From Ruminococcus sp. (GTDB lineage Bacteria; Bacillota; Clostridia; Oscillospirales; Ruminococcaceae), in contig JAFZRF010000006.1 of NCBI GenBank assembly GCA_017620025.1, positions 1 to 64,000 of the forward strand: a stretch of DNA of 64,000 nt, read 5' to 3'. Of this stretch, positions 7,339 to 15,253 are shown in pieces; position 1 is the first letter of the stretch; each line of letters starts with the position of its first letter. Both the position numbers and the translations under genes were made by a program. The notes below the pieces were generated by a model. The model did no database searches and was not told the DNA's origin. It worked only from the letters and a program-made list of their open reading frames with translations.

Positions 7339-7743
7339 ATGAAGACAGCAGTTATTTACTGGAGCGGCACAGGCAACAGCGAGGCTATGGCACAGGCTGT
7401 GGCCGAGGGTGCAAAAGCAGAGCTCTTTACGGTTGCGGAGTTCAGCGGAAATGTCGCCGACTATGACGCATTCGCATTCGGCTGCCCCGCTATGGGGGCA
7501 GAGGTGCTTGAGGAGGACGAGTTCGAGCCCTTCTTCACAGGTATCGAGGGCTCGCTTGTGGGCAAGAAGGTACTTCTCTTCGGCTCATACGGCTGGGGGG
7601 ACGGTGAATGGATGCGTAACTGGTATGACCGTACAAAGGCAGCAGGTGCAGAGCTTATCGGCGATGAGGGATTCATCGTAAATGAAACTGCTTCTGACGA
7701 CGACCTTGCAAAGCTGAAAGAGCTTGCTTCACAGCTTGCATAA
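7339..7743 (+). CDS. Flavodoxin
   Basis: A 134-residue short-chain flavodoxin, an FMN-binding electron carrier that replaces ferredoxin when iron is scarce. The FMN phosphate loop is WSGTGNSEAMA (about residues 9-19). The region SYGWGDGEWM supplies the second flavin-contact loop, and AFGCPAMGAEVLEEDEFEPF is typical of clostridial flavodoxins. An AGGAGG site (7326-7331) precedes the ATG. It lies 11 bases after DUF3793 and 12 bases before the surface-protein gene, so it is part of the iron locus and is probably induced under iron limitation. Confidence 0.93.
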   Translation: MKTAVIYWSGTGNSEAMAQAVAEGAKAELFTVAEFSGNVADYDAFAFGCPAMGAEVLEEDEFEPFFTGIEGSLVGKKVLLFGSYGWGDGEWMRNWYDRTKAAGAELIGDEGFIVNETASDDDLAKLKELASQLA

Positions 7744-7755
7744 GGAGTATGTCTG

Positions 7756-9221
7756 ATGAAGAAGATAACAGCTATGATATGTGCCGCAGCCTTTGTGTCC
7801 ACGGCAGTACCCTGTATGGCTTCTGCCGAAGGGGAAAGGTCTACGGAACTATGAACATCCCATATGCAGATTTTTATGCTGCCGAGATAGAGAACGCCTA
7901 CGAAGTTGATGCAGTATCTTCCGCCACTCAGAGCAAATGGTCGATGAACGAGCCGGGTAAGCTCGTTGCCGGAACATACAATGACGGAAACGGCACTATC
8001 CTCGGTGTTACCTATCCCGTCGAGGTCAGCGCCGCTGATACGGAGAAGCTTGCAAAGTACGATTTCAAGCCGCTTGACAGCAAGCCAGCCGCATATAAGG
8101 AGGTAACACTTGACGGCGATACCCTGACAGTATCAAAGGTCATCGATACCAACGGCGAGCAGACAGTTGACGGTTCGGCAGAAGTATCCACAACAACGAG
8201 ATACGGCGACTATCAGCTCAATGTAACGGGCTATCCCGAGGAGACTGACCTCTACGGCGTTATAGTCAACACAAGCTCCGGGGAAAAGTACGCTCTCAGT
8301 CACCTTGAGAATATCTGGCGTGCAGGCCAGATATCATGGTCGGCAGGCATCAGCACTACAGAAGTACACGGCAATACTCTCAGGTATGACAACTATGCAA
8401 GCTCAATGGGCAAGACAGTAACATCCGTTACATTCATCACTCTTGACGGCTATACCACTGTAAATGTCGGAGAGAAGTATCTCCCTGTGAAGTTTGCAGG
8501 CGAGGTAAAGGCAGAGGTTGCATCTGCCGGAACGGGAAAGACTTCTCTTACCCTTACAGGCTTCCCGGAGGACTACAGGAAGAACATCACTGTCGGCGAA
8601 GGCTTTACAGCTTCTGAAAGCGAGATAAGCTACACCGGAGCACAGCCCGGAAAGTACACTGTATCCGTAACTGATGACAGCGGAAAGTATGCTCCTATGT
8701 CGGGCGAATTCACACTTGCAACAGACTCCGTACCGATTAAGTATGATAACGGAAAGATAGTCAGGGCTGATGGTGCAACAGACGAGGATGCAGCCAACTT
8801 CATAAAGAATCTTGCATCTGTTGACGTAAACGGTACCGCATACAGCGCATACGGCAGACGTGCAGTAAAGATCATCGGCGAGGACGGAACAGTTGACCTT
8901 GAAGCAAAGTCCGGCGAGAACAACGTCTTTGACGGAAGCGGAAATTACACAGTAACTCTGACAGCAACAGGCTATACATCGCCTTACGCCTTTGAGATAA
9001 AGGCAGAGGCACCGACAGAAGCTGCAACAGCAGCATCAACGACAGCAGCGGCAACTACGTCAGCGACAAGATCTTCAACAGCAGCGGCAGGAGGCAGTTC
9101 TTCAACTACGGCTGCCAAGACAGACAGCCCAAAGACCGGAGTTCCCGGTGCAGCAGTTCCCGCAGCAGGTCTCGTACTTGCTGGTACAGCTGCCTTCGCT
9201 CTGAGAAGGAAGAAAGACTGA
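7756..9221 (+). CDS. Cell-surface protein with sorting signal, frameshifted after its signal peptide
   Basis: The main open frame encodes about 460 residues with a YGTMNIPYADFYAAEI start and a long beta-rich region. It ends in an Ala/Thr linker, SPKTG and a hydrophobic helix with RRKKD, a sortase-type wall anchor. It resembles Tp47-like penicillin-binding-domain surface proteins of Firmicutes; I hold that loosely. The open frame could start at 7749, but that ATG nearly touches the ribosome site. The well-spaced ATG at 7756 (AAGGAG, 8 bases) encodes a clear signal peptide in another frame, ending ASAEGE before a stop at 7852. One extra A in GGGGAAA (7831-7837) would join the two frames. So this is a recent frameshift, a phase switch or a sequencing error. 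Confidence 0.7.
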
Positions 9222-9246
9222 TCTTCCCTTTCATGATATAATACAA

Positions 9247-9276
9247 GGCCCCTGCGGCAACGGCGCCGCAGGGGCC
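9247..9276. other. 12-bp hairpin between surface protein and reductase genes
   Basis: The arms GGCCCCTGCGGC and GCCGCAGGGGCC are perfectly complementary around a 6-base loop. No T-tract follows, so it may act as a transcript-stability hairpin or an inefficient terminator inside the operon. Confidence 0.6.
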
Positions 9277-9299
9277 AGTTACTGAAAAGAGGTATCACT

Positions 9300-10643
9300 A
9301 TGCTATTCCTTATTTCACTTGCCGCTGCAGTCCTGACTGCCTCTCTGCTTGACAGGCCGCTGAAAAAGCATCCGGCCGTTTTCTATTTAACTGCTGCAGT
9401 TCTGACTGCTGTATCGGTCATCGTTGTGCAGTCAGGTGTCGATATACCGAGCCGTTTCCTGAGAGCGTATGTTCTCGGTATATTCTCCCGCGGAGCGCTC
9501 GGCGCTGCATTCTGGGCAGTCGTCATGTGGGCAGGTGCTCTTCCAAACGGCTCTGCACCTATAAAGAAGCTGATGCCGGTGTGTGGTGAGCTTTCGATCA
9601 CTGCGGCGATACTCACGCTCTCGCACATCATACCGTACGGTATGCAGTATATCTCCGGTTATATACGTGGCAGAACCGGCAGCGACTTTGCAGTCACAAG
9701 TACAGTGTCGATCGTGATGGTGCTGATAATGGTACCGCTTACTGTCATGTCATTCAAGGCAGTCCGCAGAAAGATGAATGCGAAAACATGGAAGAAGATA
9801 CAGCGTTTTGCATATATCTTCTATGCGCTCATCTATGTACATATCATGGTGCTGTTCGTACCGAAGGCACGAAGCGGCAGGGAGGGGTATTTCCTCAGTG
9901 TACTTGTATACAGCGCTGTATTCGTCGGATATGCGGTGATGCGTATAAGGAAATACAACCTTGCAAAGAAAAAGCCTGATCCGAAGCTCATCCCGAATAT
10001 CGTCAGCCTGTGTGTGATAGCGCTTACCATTGTTGCTGCTGCATCGGTATCACGCAGTACGAAGCCGGAAAAGACGGTTTCAGAGCCGGTGGAAAATGCA
10101 GCGGTATTCACTTGTTCCCCTGAGACTACAGCAGCGACAACAGCTTCAACAGTTCCTCAGACAGATGAGTCAGAGACAACGGCAGTCACAGAAACAACTG
10201 ATACTGCTTCTGATACCGTAACAGATACCTGTGCCTCGTCTGACGAAAGCACGGCAGAGGTGACAGCGGAGAGCGCCACCGAAACGACTGCTGCACCTTC
10301 CGAAGCAACCGCAGAGGAATCGAATGATGAAGAGCCTGCACCTGAGCAGCCTGAATCGGAGGTCACTTACAGGTACAGGAACGGTGAGTATGAAGCCGAG
10401 GCAGACGGATATACCGGAAAGGTCCATGTGAAGCTGACAATAGAGAATGACGTCATAACAAGTATCTCCGCATGGGCAGATGAAGACGATACGGAGTATT
10501 TCGGCGATGCGATGAATACTGTCATACCTCAGATAGCTTCTGGGGGCAGCGCAGATGGCATAGACGCCTGCTCGGGAGCGACCTACAGCTCAAAAGGAAT
10601 AATAGAAGCGGCGAGAAAAGCACTTGAACAGGCGGTGAACTGA
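9300..10643 (+). CDS. Ferric-reductase-like membrane protein with flavinylatable FMN-binding domain
   Basis: A 447-residue membrane redox protein. Residues 1 to about 225 form six or seven helices of the ferric-reductase/cytochrome b type. Candidate haem histidines lie in LSHIIPYG and IYVHIMVLF. A Thr/Glu-rich linker (about 265-350) reaches the cell exterior, and the C-terminus (about 355-447) is an FMN_bind domain. DACSGAT fits the ApbE flavinylation motif Dxx(S/T)GAT, so Thr428 is the expected covalent FMN site. The likely job is to move electrons out of the cell to reduce Fe(III) for FeoB, and its place at the end of the iron locus supports this. No ApbE gene is in the window. The start follows AGAGG by 7 bases. 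Confidence 0.85.
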   Translation: MLFLISLAAAVLTASLLDRPLKKHPAVFYLTAAVLTAVSVIVVQSGVDIPSRFLRAYVLGIFSRGALGAAFWAVVMWAGALPNGSAPIKKLMPVCGELSITAAILTLSHIIPYGMQYISGYIRGRTGSDFAVTSTVSIVMVLIMVPLTVMSFKAVRRKMNAKTWKKIQRFAYIFYALIYVHIMVLFVPKARSGREGYFLSVLVYSAVFVGYAVMRIRKYNLAKKKPDPKLIPNIVSLCVIALTIVAAASVSRSTKPEKTVSEPVENAAVFTCSPETTAATTASTVPQTDESETTAVTETTDTASDTVTDTCASSDESTAEVTAESATETTAAPSEATAEESNDEEPAPEQPESEVTYRYRNGEYEAEADGYTGKVHVKLTIENDVITSISAWADEDDTEYFGDAMNTVIPQIASGGSADGIDACSGATYSSKGIIEAARKALEQAVN

Positions 10644-10996
10644 CAGGGAACAGGAGATACAGCTATTTACCAATTAATCTGGATCAATGAAGCAGATACG
10701 TGAATTCATACAGGTACATTACTTTCAAAAAATGGTAGTATTCAGAGTTTTATACGGTACGAGATCAAAATGTTACCGTTTGCAGATTTCTATCGCCTGT
10801 CTTCCGTCGGAGACTGCCGAGACATCATAGCTCTCATGTAGAGCCATATGTTATGATGATTTTCTATGCTGCCTGCTCCATAACGATGACAGGCATAATC
10901 AGAATGCCGGTGTATTCCGTGACAGTTCTACCGGAGAGATACTCGGTCTTGCAGTGACTATATCATCAGGACATACAACTTCATTATGATCGTTAT

Positions 10997-11023
10997 CGCC
11001 CTCATATGAGGGCGATTATTATT
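10997..11023 (+). terminator. Terminator-like palindrome after the iron locus
   Basis: CGCCCTCAT/ATGAGGGCG (10997-11014) is a perfect 18-base palindrome followed by ATTATTATTG. The T-tract is weak, but it is the best end point for the iron-locus transcript. Confidence 0.6.
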
Positions 11024-11147
11024 GCCTGCCCGAAACAGGTTAAACGGCATTTTTGCAGTTCCGTGTGACTGTTTTACAGTCAAGAATAACACAAAATCAT
11101 ATGAAAATCACACGACATTTACGGTGGTACAATGCGTATGAAAGAAG

Positions 11148-11177
11148 CAGCTCCTTTGCGGGAGCTGTTGTTCTTAT
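11148..11177 (+). terminator. CAGCTCC hairpin upstream of the PiT locus
   Basis: CAGCTCC (11148-11154) pairs with GGAGCTG (11161-11167), followed by TTGTTCTTAT. A close relative with the same arms lies at 13128-13147, behind the DUF47 gene. Confidence 0.5.
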
Positions 11178-11281
11178 ATCTGCTTCAATTATATAAATAA
11201 AACCGAGAGAACACCAAAATTTACTGAAAGCCATACAATTTAAAAGCACAAATAAAGGTTAACTGATAATAACAAATATAC

Positions 11282-11310
11282 TTGAAACTGATAATGAACT
11301 GTGATATACT
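11282..11310 (+). promoter_or_regulatory. Promoter of the PiT operon
   Basis: TTGAAA (11282-11287), 17 bases and TATACT (11305-11310). Transcription should begin near 11317, so any start codon upstream of that cannot be used. Confidence 0.7.
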
Positions 11311-11363
11311 ATAAAAGGAAAGATTTCTATCAGAATAATAGTCATATTGGAGATAATGTAATC

Positions 11364-12416
11364 ATGGATTTATCATTTTCTTATTTCTGGGAGCAGGTAA
11401 CATCAAACCCGCTGCTGATGCTTGCAGTCGGTTTGACGCTCGGAGTTATTTTTGTAAACGGCTGGACGGACTGCCCTAATGCGATCGCAACCTGTGTTAC
11501 AACCCGATGTATGGAGGCTCGCCCAGCGATACTGATGTCAGCGTTCTTCAATTTCCTCGGTGTGTTCATTATGAGTTCTGTCAATGCGACGGTTGCGCAG
11601 ACGATTGCCAATATGGTCGATTTCGGAACGAACTCGCATGATGCAATCGTAGCGCTGTCAGCTGCTTTGCTGGCAATTGTGATCTGGGCGGTGCTTGCCT
11701 GGTATTTCGGGATACCGACCAGCGAAAGTCATGCGCTGATCGCCGGCCTGACCGGTGCGGCGATTGCGATGCACGGCGGTCTTGACGGCGTGAACGGTCA
11801 CGAATGGATCAAGGTTATCTACGGCCTTGTAATCTCGGTCGTGCTCGGATTTATCCTCGGATATGCAGTCTGCAAGCTGGTTACCGTCATCTTCTTCAAT
11901 GTTGACCGGCGAAAAACAGAAGGCATCTTCCGTAACGGTCAGATCGGTGCCGCCTGTGCAATGAGCTTCATGCACGGTGCGCAGGACGGTCAGAAATTCA
12001 TGGGCGTAATCCTGATGTGCCTTCTTCTTTCAAACGGCGGCGGAGAAGGCAGTGCAGTAAAGATGCCTGTATGGATCATGCTGCTTTGTTCCGTTATCAT
12101 GTCGGTCGGTACGTCGATCGGCGGCAAGAAAATCATCAAATCCATCGGTATGGATATGGTCAAGCTGGAAAAGTATCAGGGCTTTTCGGCAGATATGGCA
12201 GCTTCAGTCGCGCTGCTGATCAGCTCTCTCTTCGGAATCCCGGTATCGACAACCCATGCGAAGACAACTGCTATCATGGGAGTCGGCGCAGTCAAACGAC
12301 CCTCTGCGGTCAATCTCGGTGTCGTTAAAAATCTCATGATGACATGGATTCTGACTTTCCCCGGCTGCGGACTTATCGGATATATCACAACGAAGATCTT
12401 TATGGCGATCTTCTGA
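11364..12416 (+). CDS. PiT-family inorganic phosphate transporter
   Basis: A 350-residue PiT (PF01384) transporter, a symporter for phosphate or metal-phosphate. The duplicated family signature is present: GVIFVNGWTDCPNAIATCV near the N-terminus and SFMHGAQDGQKFMG in the second half, with GIPTSESHAL and GIPVSTTHAK as the matched loops. Ten or so membrane helices fit. The open frame extends back to 11301, but the predicted promoter (11282-11310) lies there. I therefore place the start at the ATG at 11364, behind GGAG. The next gene, 13 bases on, encodes the DUF47 partner typical of PiT genes. Confidence 0.92.
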   Translation: MDLSFSYFWEQVTSNPLLMLAVGLTLGVIFVNGWTDCPNAIATCVTTRCMEARPAILMSAFFNFLGVFIMSSVNATVAQTIANMVDFGTNSHDAIVALSAALLAIVIWAVLAWYFGIPTSESHALIAGLTGAAIAMHGGLDGVNGHEWIKVIYGLVISVVLGFILGYAVCKLVTVIFFNVDRRKTEGIFRNGQIGAACAMSFMHGAQDGQKFMGVILMCLLLSNGGGEGSAVKMPVWIMLLCSVIMSVGTSIGGKKIIKSIGMDMVKLEKYQGFSADMAASVALLISSLFGIPVSTTHAKTTAIMGVGAVKRPSAVNLGVVKNLMMTWILTFPGCGLIGYITTKIFMAIF

Positions 12417-12429
12417 TCAGGAGGATATT

Positions 12430-13059
12430 ATGGCTAACAAGAAAAACGATTTTTACTGGAACAACTACATTTCGGCTGCTGATACTGCTTGCCGTGCCGC
12501 AGATTATCTGCTTGAATGCCTGCGTGAATTTGATACCGAAAAGATGAACGAAATACTGCCTAAGATGCATGAATTTGAACATAAGGGCGATTCAATACGG
12601 CACGAAATGTCGGAAATGCTTGCAAAGTCTTTTGTAACACCGATCGATCGTGAAGATATGGCTGAACTCTGCCAGAGACTCGATCATGTTATTGACTGCA
12701 TAGAGGAAGTTCTGCAGGTGATCTATATCAACAATGTTGCAATGATTACCGATGAGGCAGTTAGTTTTGCTGAGAAGATCTGTAACTGTACTGCCAAAAT
12801 GAAAGCGATGCTGACGGAACTGCCGAATTTCAGAAAATCCGAGCAGCTGCACAAGCTCATCATTGACGTAAACGCCGCTGAGGAAGAATGCGATGCACTC
12901 TATCTTCAGGCTGCTTACAACTGCCGCAAAAACTGGGACGGAAAGAATCCGCTGGACGTTATTGCATGGCGTGAGATCTACTCGGAGCTTGAAGAATGTG
13001 CCGATGCCTGTGAGGATGTTGCGGATACTGTTGAAGCCGTGGTAATGAAAAACACCTGA
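12430..13059 (+). CDS. DUF47/PhoU-like phosphate transport accessory protein
   Basis: A 209-residue, almost fully helical protein of the DUF47 (PhoU-like) family. Typical features are the ExxxH/ExxxD metal-type positions in MHEFEHKGDSIRHEM, and TPIDREDMAELCQRLDHVIDCIEE in the middle helix pair. A C-terminal EECADACEDVADTVEAVV helix completes it. DUF47 genes are almost always next to PiT transporter genes and are thought to control or aid phosphate uptake. AGGAGG (12419-12424) is 5 bases before the ATG, and PiT ends 13 bases upstream, so the two form one operon. A hairpin follows at 13128-13147. Confidence 0.9.
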   Translation: MANKKNDFYWNNYISAADTACRAADYLLECLREFDTEKMNEILPKMHEFEHKGDSIRHEMSEMLAKSFVTPIDREDMAELCQRLDHVIDCIEEVLQVIYINNVAMITDEAVSFAEKICNCTAKMKAMLTELPNFRKSEQLHKLIIDVNAAEEECDALYLQAAYNCRKNWDGKNPLDVIAWREIYSELEECADACEDVADTVEAVVMKNT

Positions 13060-13127
13060 TGAATATGCAGATGAACGGGTACTGTCACAGTGAACCTGAT
13101 AGTAAGTCAACAGAATATAGAATGAAG

Positions 13128-13157
13128 CAGCTCCCGTGAGGGAGCTGTTGCTATTAC
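13128..13157 (+). terminator. CAGCTCCC hairpin after the PiT-DUF47 operon
   Basis: CAGCTCCC (13128-13135) pairs with GGGAGCTG (13140-13147) around GTGA, followed by TTGCTATTACT. The arms match the hairpin upstream of the operon (11148-11167). Confidence 0.6.
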
Positions 13158-13249
13158 TATCTGATGCGAAAGATTGACCGCTTACAGATTTATTAACTCT
13201 TGTCAGGATATTCAATGTCGCTGCCATAAGATATTTATTCTGCATTGAC

Positions 13250-13278
13250 TTGAAGAAACAGAAGAATTATGGTATAAT
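13250..13278 (+). promoter_or_regulatory. Promoter of the FMN-split-barrel / MFS pair
   Basis: TTGAAG (13250-13255), 17 bases and TATAAT (13273-13278). It lies inside the longest open frame, which moves the real start to 13313 or 13316. Confidence 0.75.
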
Positions 13279-13315
13279 ATTCATATACATTTACAAAACG
13301 GTTTGGAGTGATATG

Positions 13316-13789
13316 ATGAATCCGTTTGCAGAAAAATACAGGGCATTCCTGTCGGAATTCGGGCAGGGAAGAACAATGGTACTGTCAACAGCTGAGAATG
13401 ACCGGGTATCATCAAGGATGATGAGCGTTGTTCTGATAAACGGATGCTTTTGTTTTCAGACAGATACAGAGCTGAGAAAATATCACCAGCTTACTGTTAA
13501 TCCGAATGTTGCTCTGTGCATTGATAATATCCAGATCGAAGGCATCTGCTCAGAAAAAGGTCGTCCTTTGGATGACAGCGGCTTCTGTGAGACTTTTCAG
13601 AAATGCTTCAAAGGCTCGTTTGATGAGTATTCATCGTTAGATAATGAACGGCTGTTTTATGTTAGACCGCTGTTTATCGAGCGCTGGAAGTATGTTGACA
13701 AAATTCCGTATATAGAAATCTTTGATATTGAAAACGAACGATACAGCTGTGAAAGGTATATGGGCAAAGGAGATGAAATGAATGGATAA
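13316..13789 (+). CDS. Pyridoxamine-phosphate-oxidase-like FMN-binding split-barrel protein
   Basis: A protein of about 157 residues with the split-barrel fold of the pyridoxamine 5'-phosphate oxidase-like family. Supporting features are the N-terminal helix EKYRAFLSEFG, the strand TMVLSTAENDRVSSRMMSVVLINGCFCFQTDT, then ALCIDNIQIEGICSEKGRP. Members bind FMN, haem or F420 and act as reductases or stress proteins; which applies here is unclear. The promoter (13250-13278) rules out an upstream start. ATGs at 13313 and 13316 are both possible, and the second has the better distance (7 bases) from GGAG. It overlaps the MFS gene by 8 bases. Confidence 0.75.
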   Translation: MNPFAEKYRAFLSEFGQGRTMVLSTAENDRVSSRMMSVVLINGCFCFQTDTELRKYHQLTVNPNVALCIDNIQIEGICSEKGRPLDDSGFCETFQKCFKGSFDEYSSLDNERLFYVRPLFIERWKYVDKIPYIEIFDIENERYSCERYMGKGDEMNG

Positions 13790-15128
13790 ACCCCTGAAGC
13801 TGAAGACCTCCCAGACGATACGTGTGGGATTTGCTTTTCTTGCGATACTTGCATTCTGGCAGATGTACAACAATGTTATCCCGCTGATCCTTACGAAAAC
13901 ATTTCATATGGATAAGAGTATTTCCGGTATCATTATGGCTGCCGATAATGTGCTTGCCTTGTTCCTGCTTCCGCTGTTCGGCGGAATATCGGATCGCTGC
14001 AAAGCAAAAATGGGTAAGCGCAAACCGTTTATTCTGGGCGGAAGCGTTGCGGCAGTATTCCTGATGCTGCTGATACCGTTTCTGGACAATGCTTATTTCA
14101 GGAATCCGAGTACAGGCCTGAAGATCATCTTTGTCTGTATACTCGGCTGTATTCTGGTCGCCATGGGTACATACCGCAGTCCGGCGGTCGCACTGATGCC
14201 GGATGTGACGCCGAAGCCGCTTCGAAGCAAAGCGAATGCGATCATCAATCTGATGGGTGCTCTCGGCGGTATAATATACCTCGTCATTGCAAAGATCATG
14301 TATCCGTCATCAAAGGCACAGTCTCAGGAACACGTCGATTATCTTCCGCTGTTTCTGGTCGTGGCGGGCATAATGATACTGTCGCTCATCATAGTGATGT
14401 TCTTTGTCAACGAGGTGCAGTGGAATGCGGAAATGCTTGACTGGGAAAAGGCACATTCGGAAGATGATGCTCCCGCAGCGGAGACTGCTGAAAAGGAATC
14501 CGAACTTCCGAAGGAGATAAAACGAAGCCTGATCTTCCTGCTGTTATCTGTTATGCTCTGGTATATGGGCTATAATGCCATGGAGACCTGGTTTACCACC
14601 TATGCTGATGCAATGTGGAATATGCAGCTTGGCGATGCCTCGCTCTGCCTTACGATAGCAACCGGTGGAGCTATCCTCTTTTTCATCCCGTCAGGTATAC
14701 TGGCAAGCAGGATCGGGCGAAAAAAGACTATCCTGGGCGGTATACTCCTGCTGGCAGCCAGCTTCTTCGGCGGATTCGCCTATACCTGTGCCTTCAGTGA
14801 ATTCCATAAATCTATGTGTATACTGTTCTTTCTGGTCGGAGTGGCCTGGGCACTTATCAATGTCAATTCGCTTCCGATGGTGCTGGAAATGTGCAAGGGC
14901 GCTGAGGTCGGCCGTTTCACCGGATTTTACTATACCTTCAGCATGACGGCGCAGATTGCGACTCCTATCCTTGCCGGTGCGCTCCTGGAGCATATCAGCT
15001 GCATGACGCTTTTCCCGTATTGTGCAGTCTTTGTTGCTCTATCGTTTGTGACGATGCTGTTTGTCCGACACGGTGATGCGAAGGTCGAAGCAAAGACCGG
15101 ACTTGAAGCCTTTGAAGATATGGACTGA
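13782..15128 (+). CDS. MFS transporter (sugar/cation type)
   Basis: A 448-residue major facilitator with 12 predicted helices and a cytoplasmic loop in the middle (around residues 220-240, rich in Glu and Ala). The family signature between helices 2 and 3 reads GGISDRCKAKMGKRKPFI, and the matched GILASRIGRKKTILGG is in the second half. The RKPFI form and GTYRSPAVALMPDVTP resemble the sucrose/SLC45-like and GPH-like sugar transporters, so an oligosaccharide is a plausible substrate; this is inference. It starts inside the preceding gene (8-base overlap) and ends at a strong terminator (15191-15233). Confidence 0.85.
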   Translation: MDKPLKLKTSQTIRVGFAFLAILAFWQMYNNVIPLILTKTFHMDKSISGIIMAADNVLALFLLPLFGGISDRCKAKMGKRKPFILGGSVAAVFLMLLIPFLDNAYFRNPSTGLKIIFVCILGCILVAMGTYRSPAVALMPDVTPKPLRSKANAIINLMGALGGIIYLVIAKIMYPSSKAQSQEHVDYLPLFLVVAGIMILSLIIVMFFVNEVQWNAEMLDWEKAHSEDDAPAAETAEKESELPKEIKRSLIFLLLSVMLWYMGYNAMETWFTTYADAMWNMQLGDASLCLTIATGGAILFFIPSGILASRIGRKKTILGGILLLAASFFGGFAYTCAFSEFHKSMCILFFLVGVAWALINVNSLPMVLEMCKGAEVGRFTGFYYTFSMTAQIATPILAGALLEHISCMTLFPYCAVFVALSFVTMLFVRHGDAKVEAKTGLEAFEDMD

Positions 15129-15190
15129 TACCGTTGAACGGCCGAAGGTACTTTGCAGGGCGCTTCTGAAATAAATATGATTCTGACAAA

Positions 15191-15233
15191 AAGCCTGTAT
15201 CCGATGAACTACCGGATACAGGCTTTCTTTTTG
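15191..15233. terminator. Bidirectional terminator
   Basis: A 13-bp perfect stem, AAGCCTGTATCCG/CGGATACAGGCTT, is flanked by AAAA on the left and TCTTTTT on the right. It can end the plus-strand MFS gene and the minus-strand CotH gene, which converge here. Confidence 0.85.
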
Positions 15234-15253
15234 GTATTAACTGTATATCATAC

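Larger units (their letters stand above)
10644..11363. other. 720-base intergenic region with two hairpins and the pit promoter
   Basis: Between the reductase and PiT genes I see no convincing open frame on either strand. The region has a terminator-like palindrome at 10997-11014, a second hairpin at 11148-11167 and the PiT promoter at 11282-11310. The middle (10800-10980) has gene-like base composition but stop codons in all frames, so it could be an old gene remnant. Confidence 0.5.

Noticed and set aside
7831..7840. Programmed minus-one frameshifting in the surface protein gene
   Set aside because: The GGGGAAAGG run is not in the X-XXY-YYZ phase of the signal-peptide frame, and no downstream stimulator was evident; a simple indel fits better.
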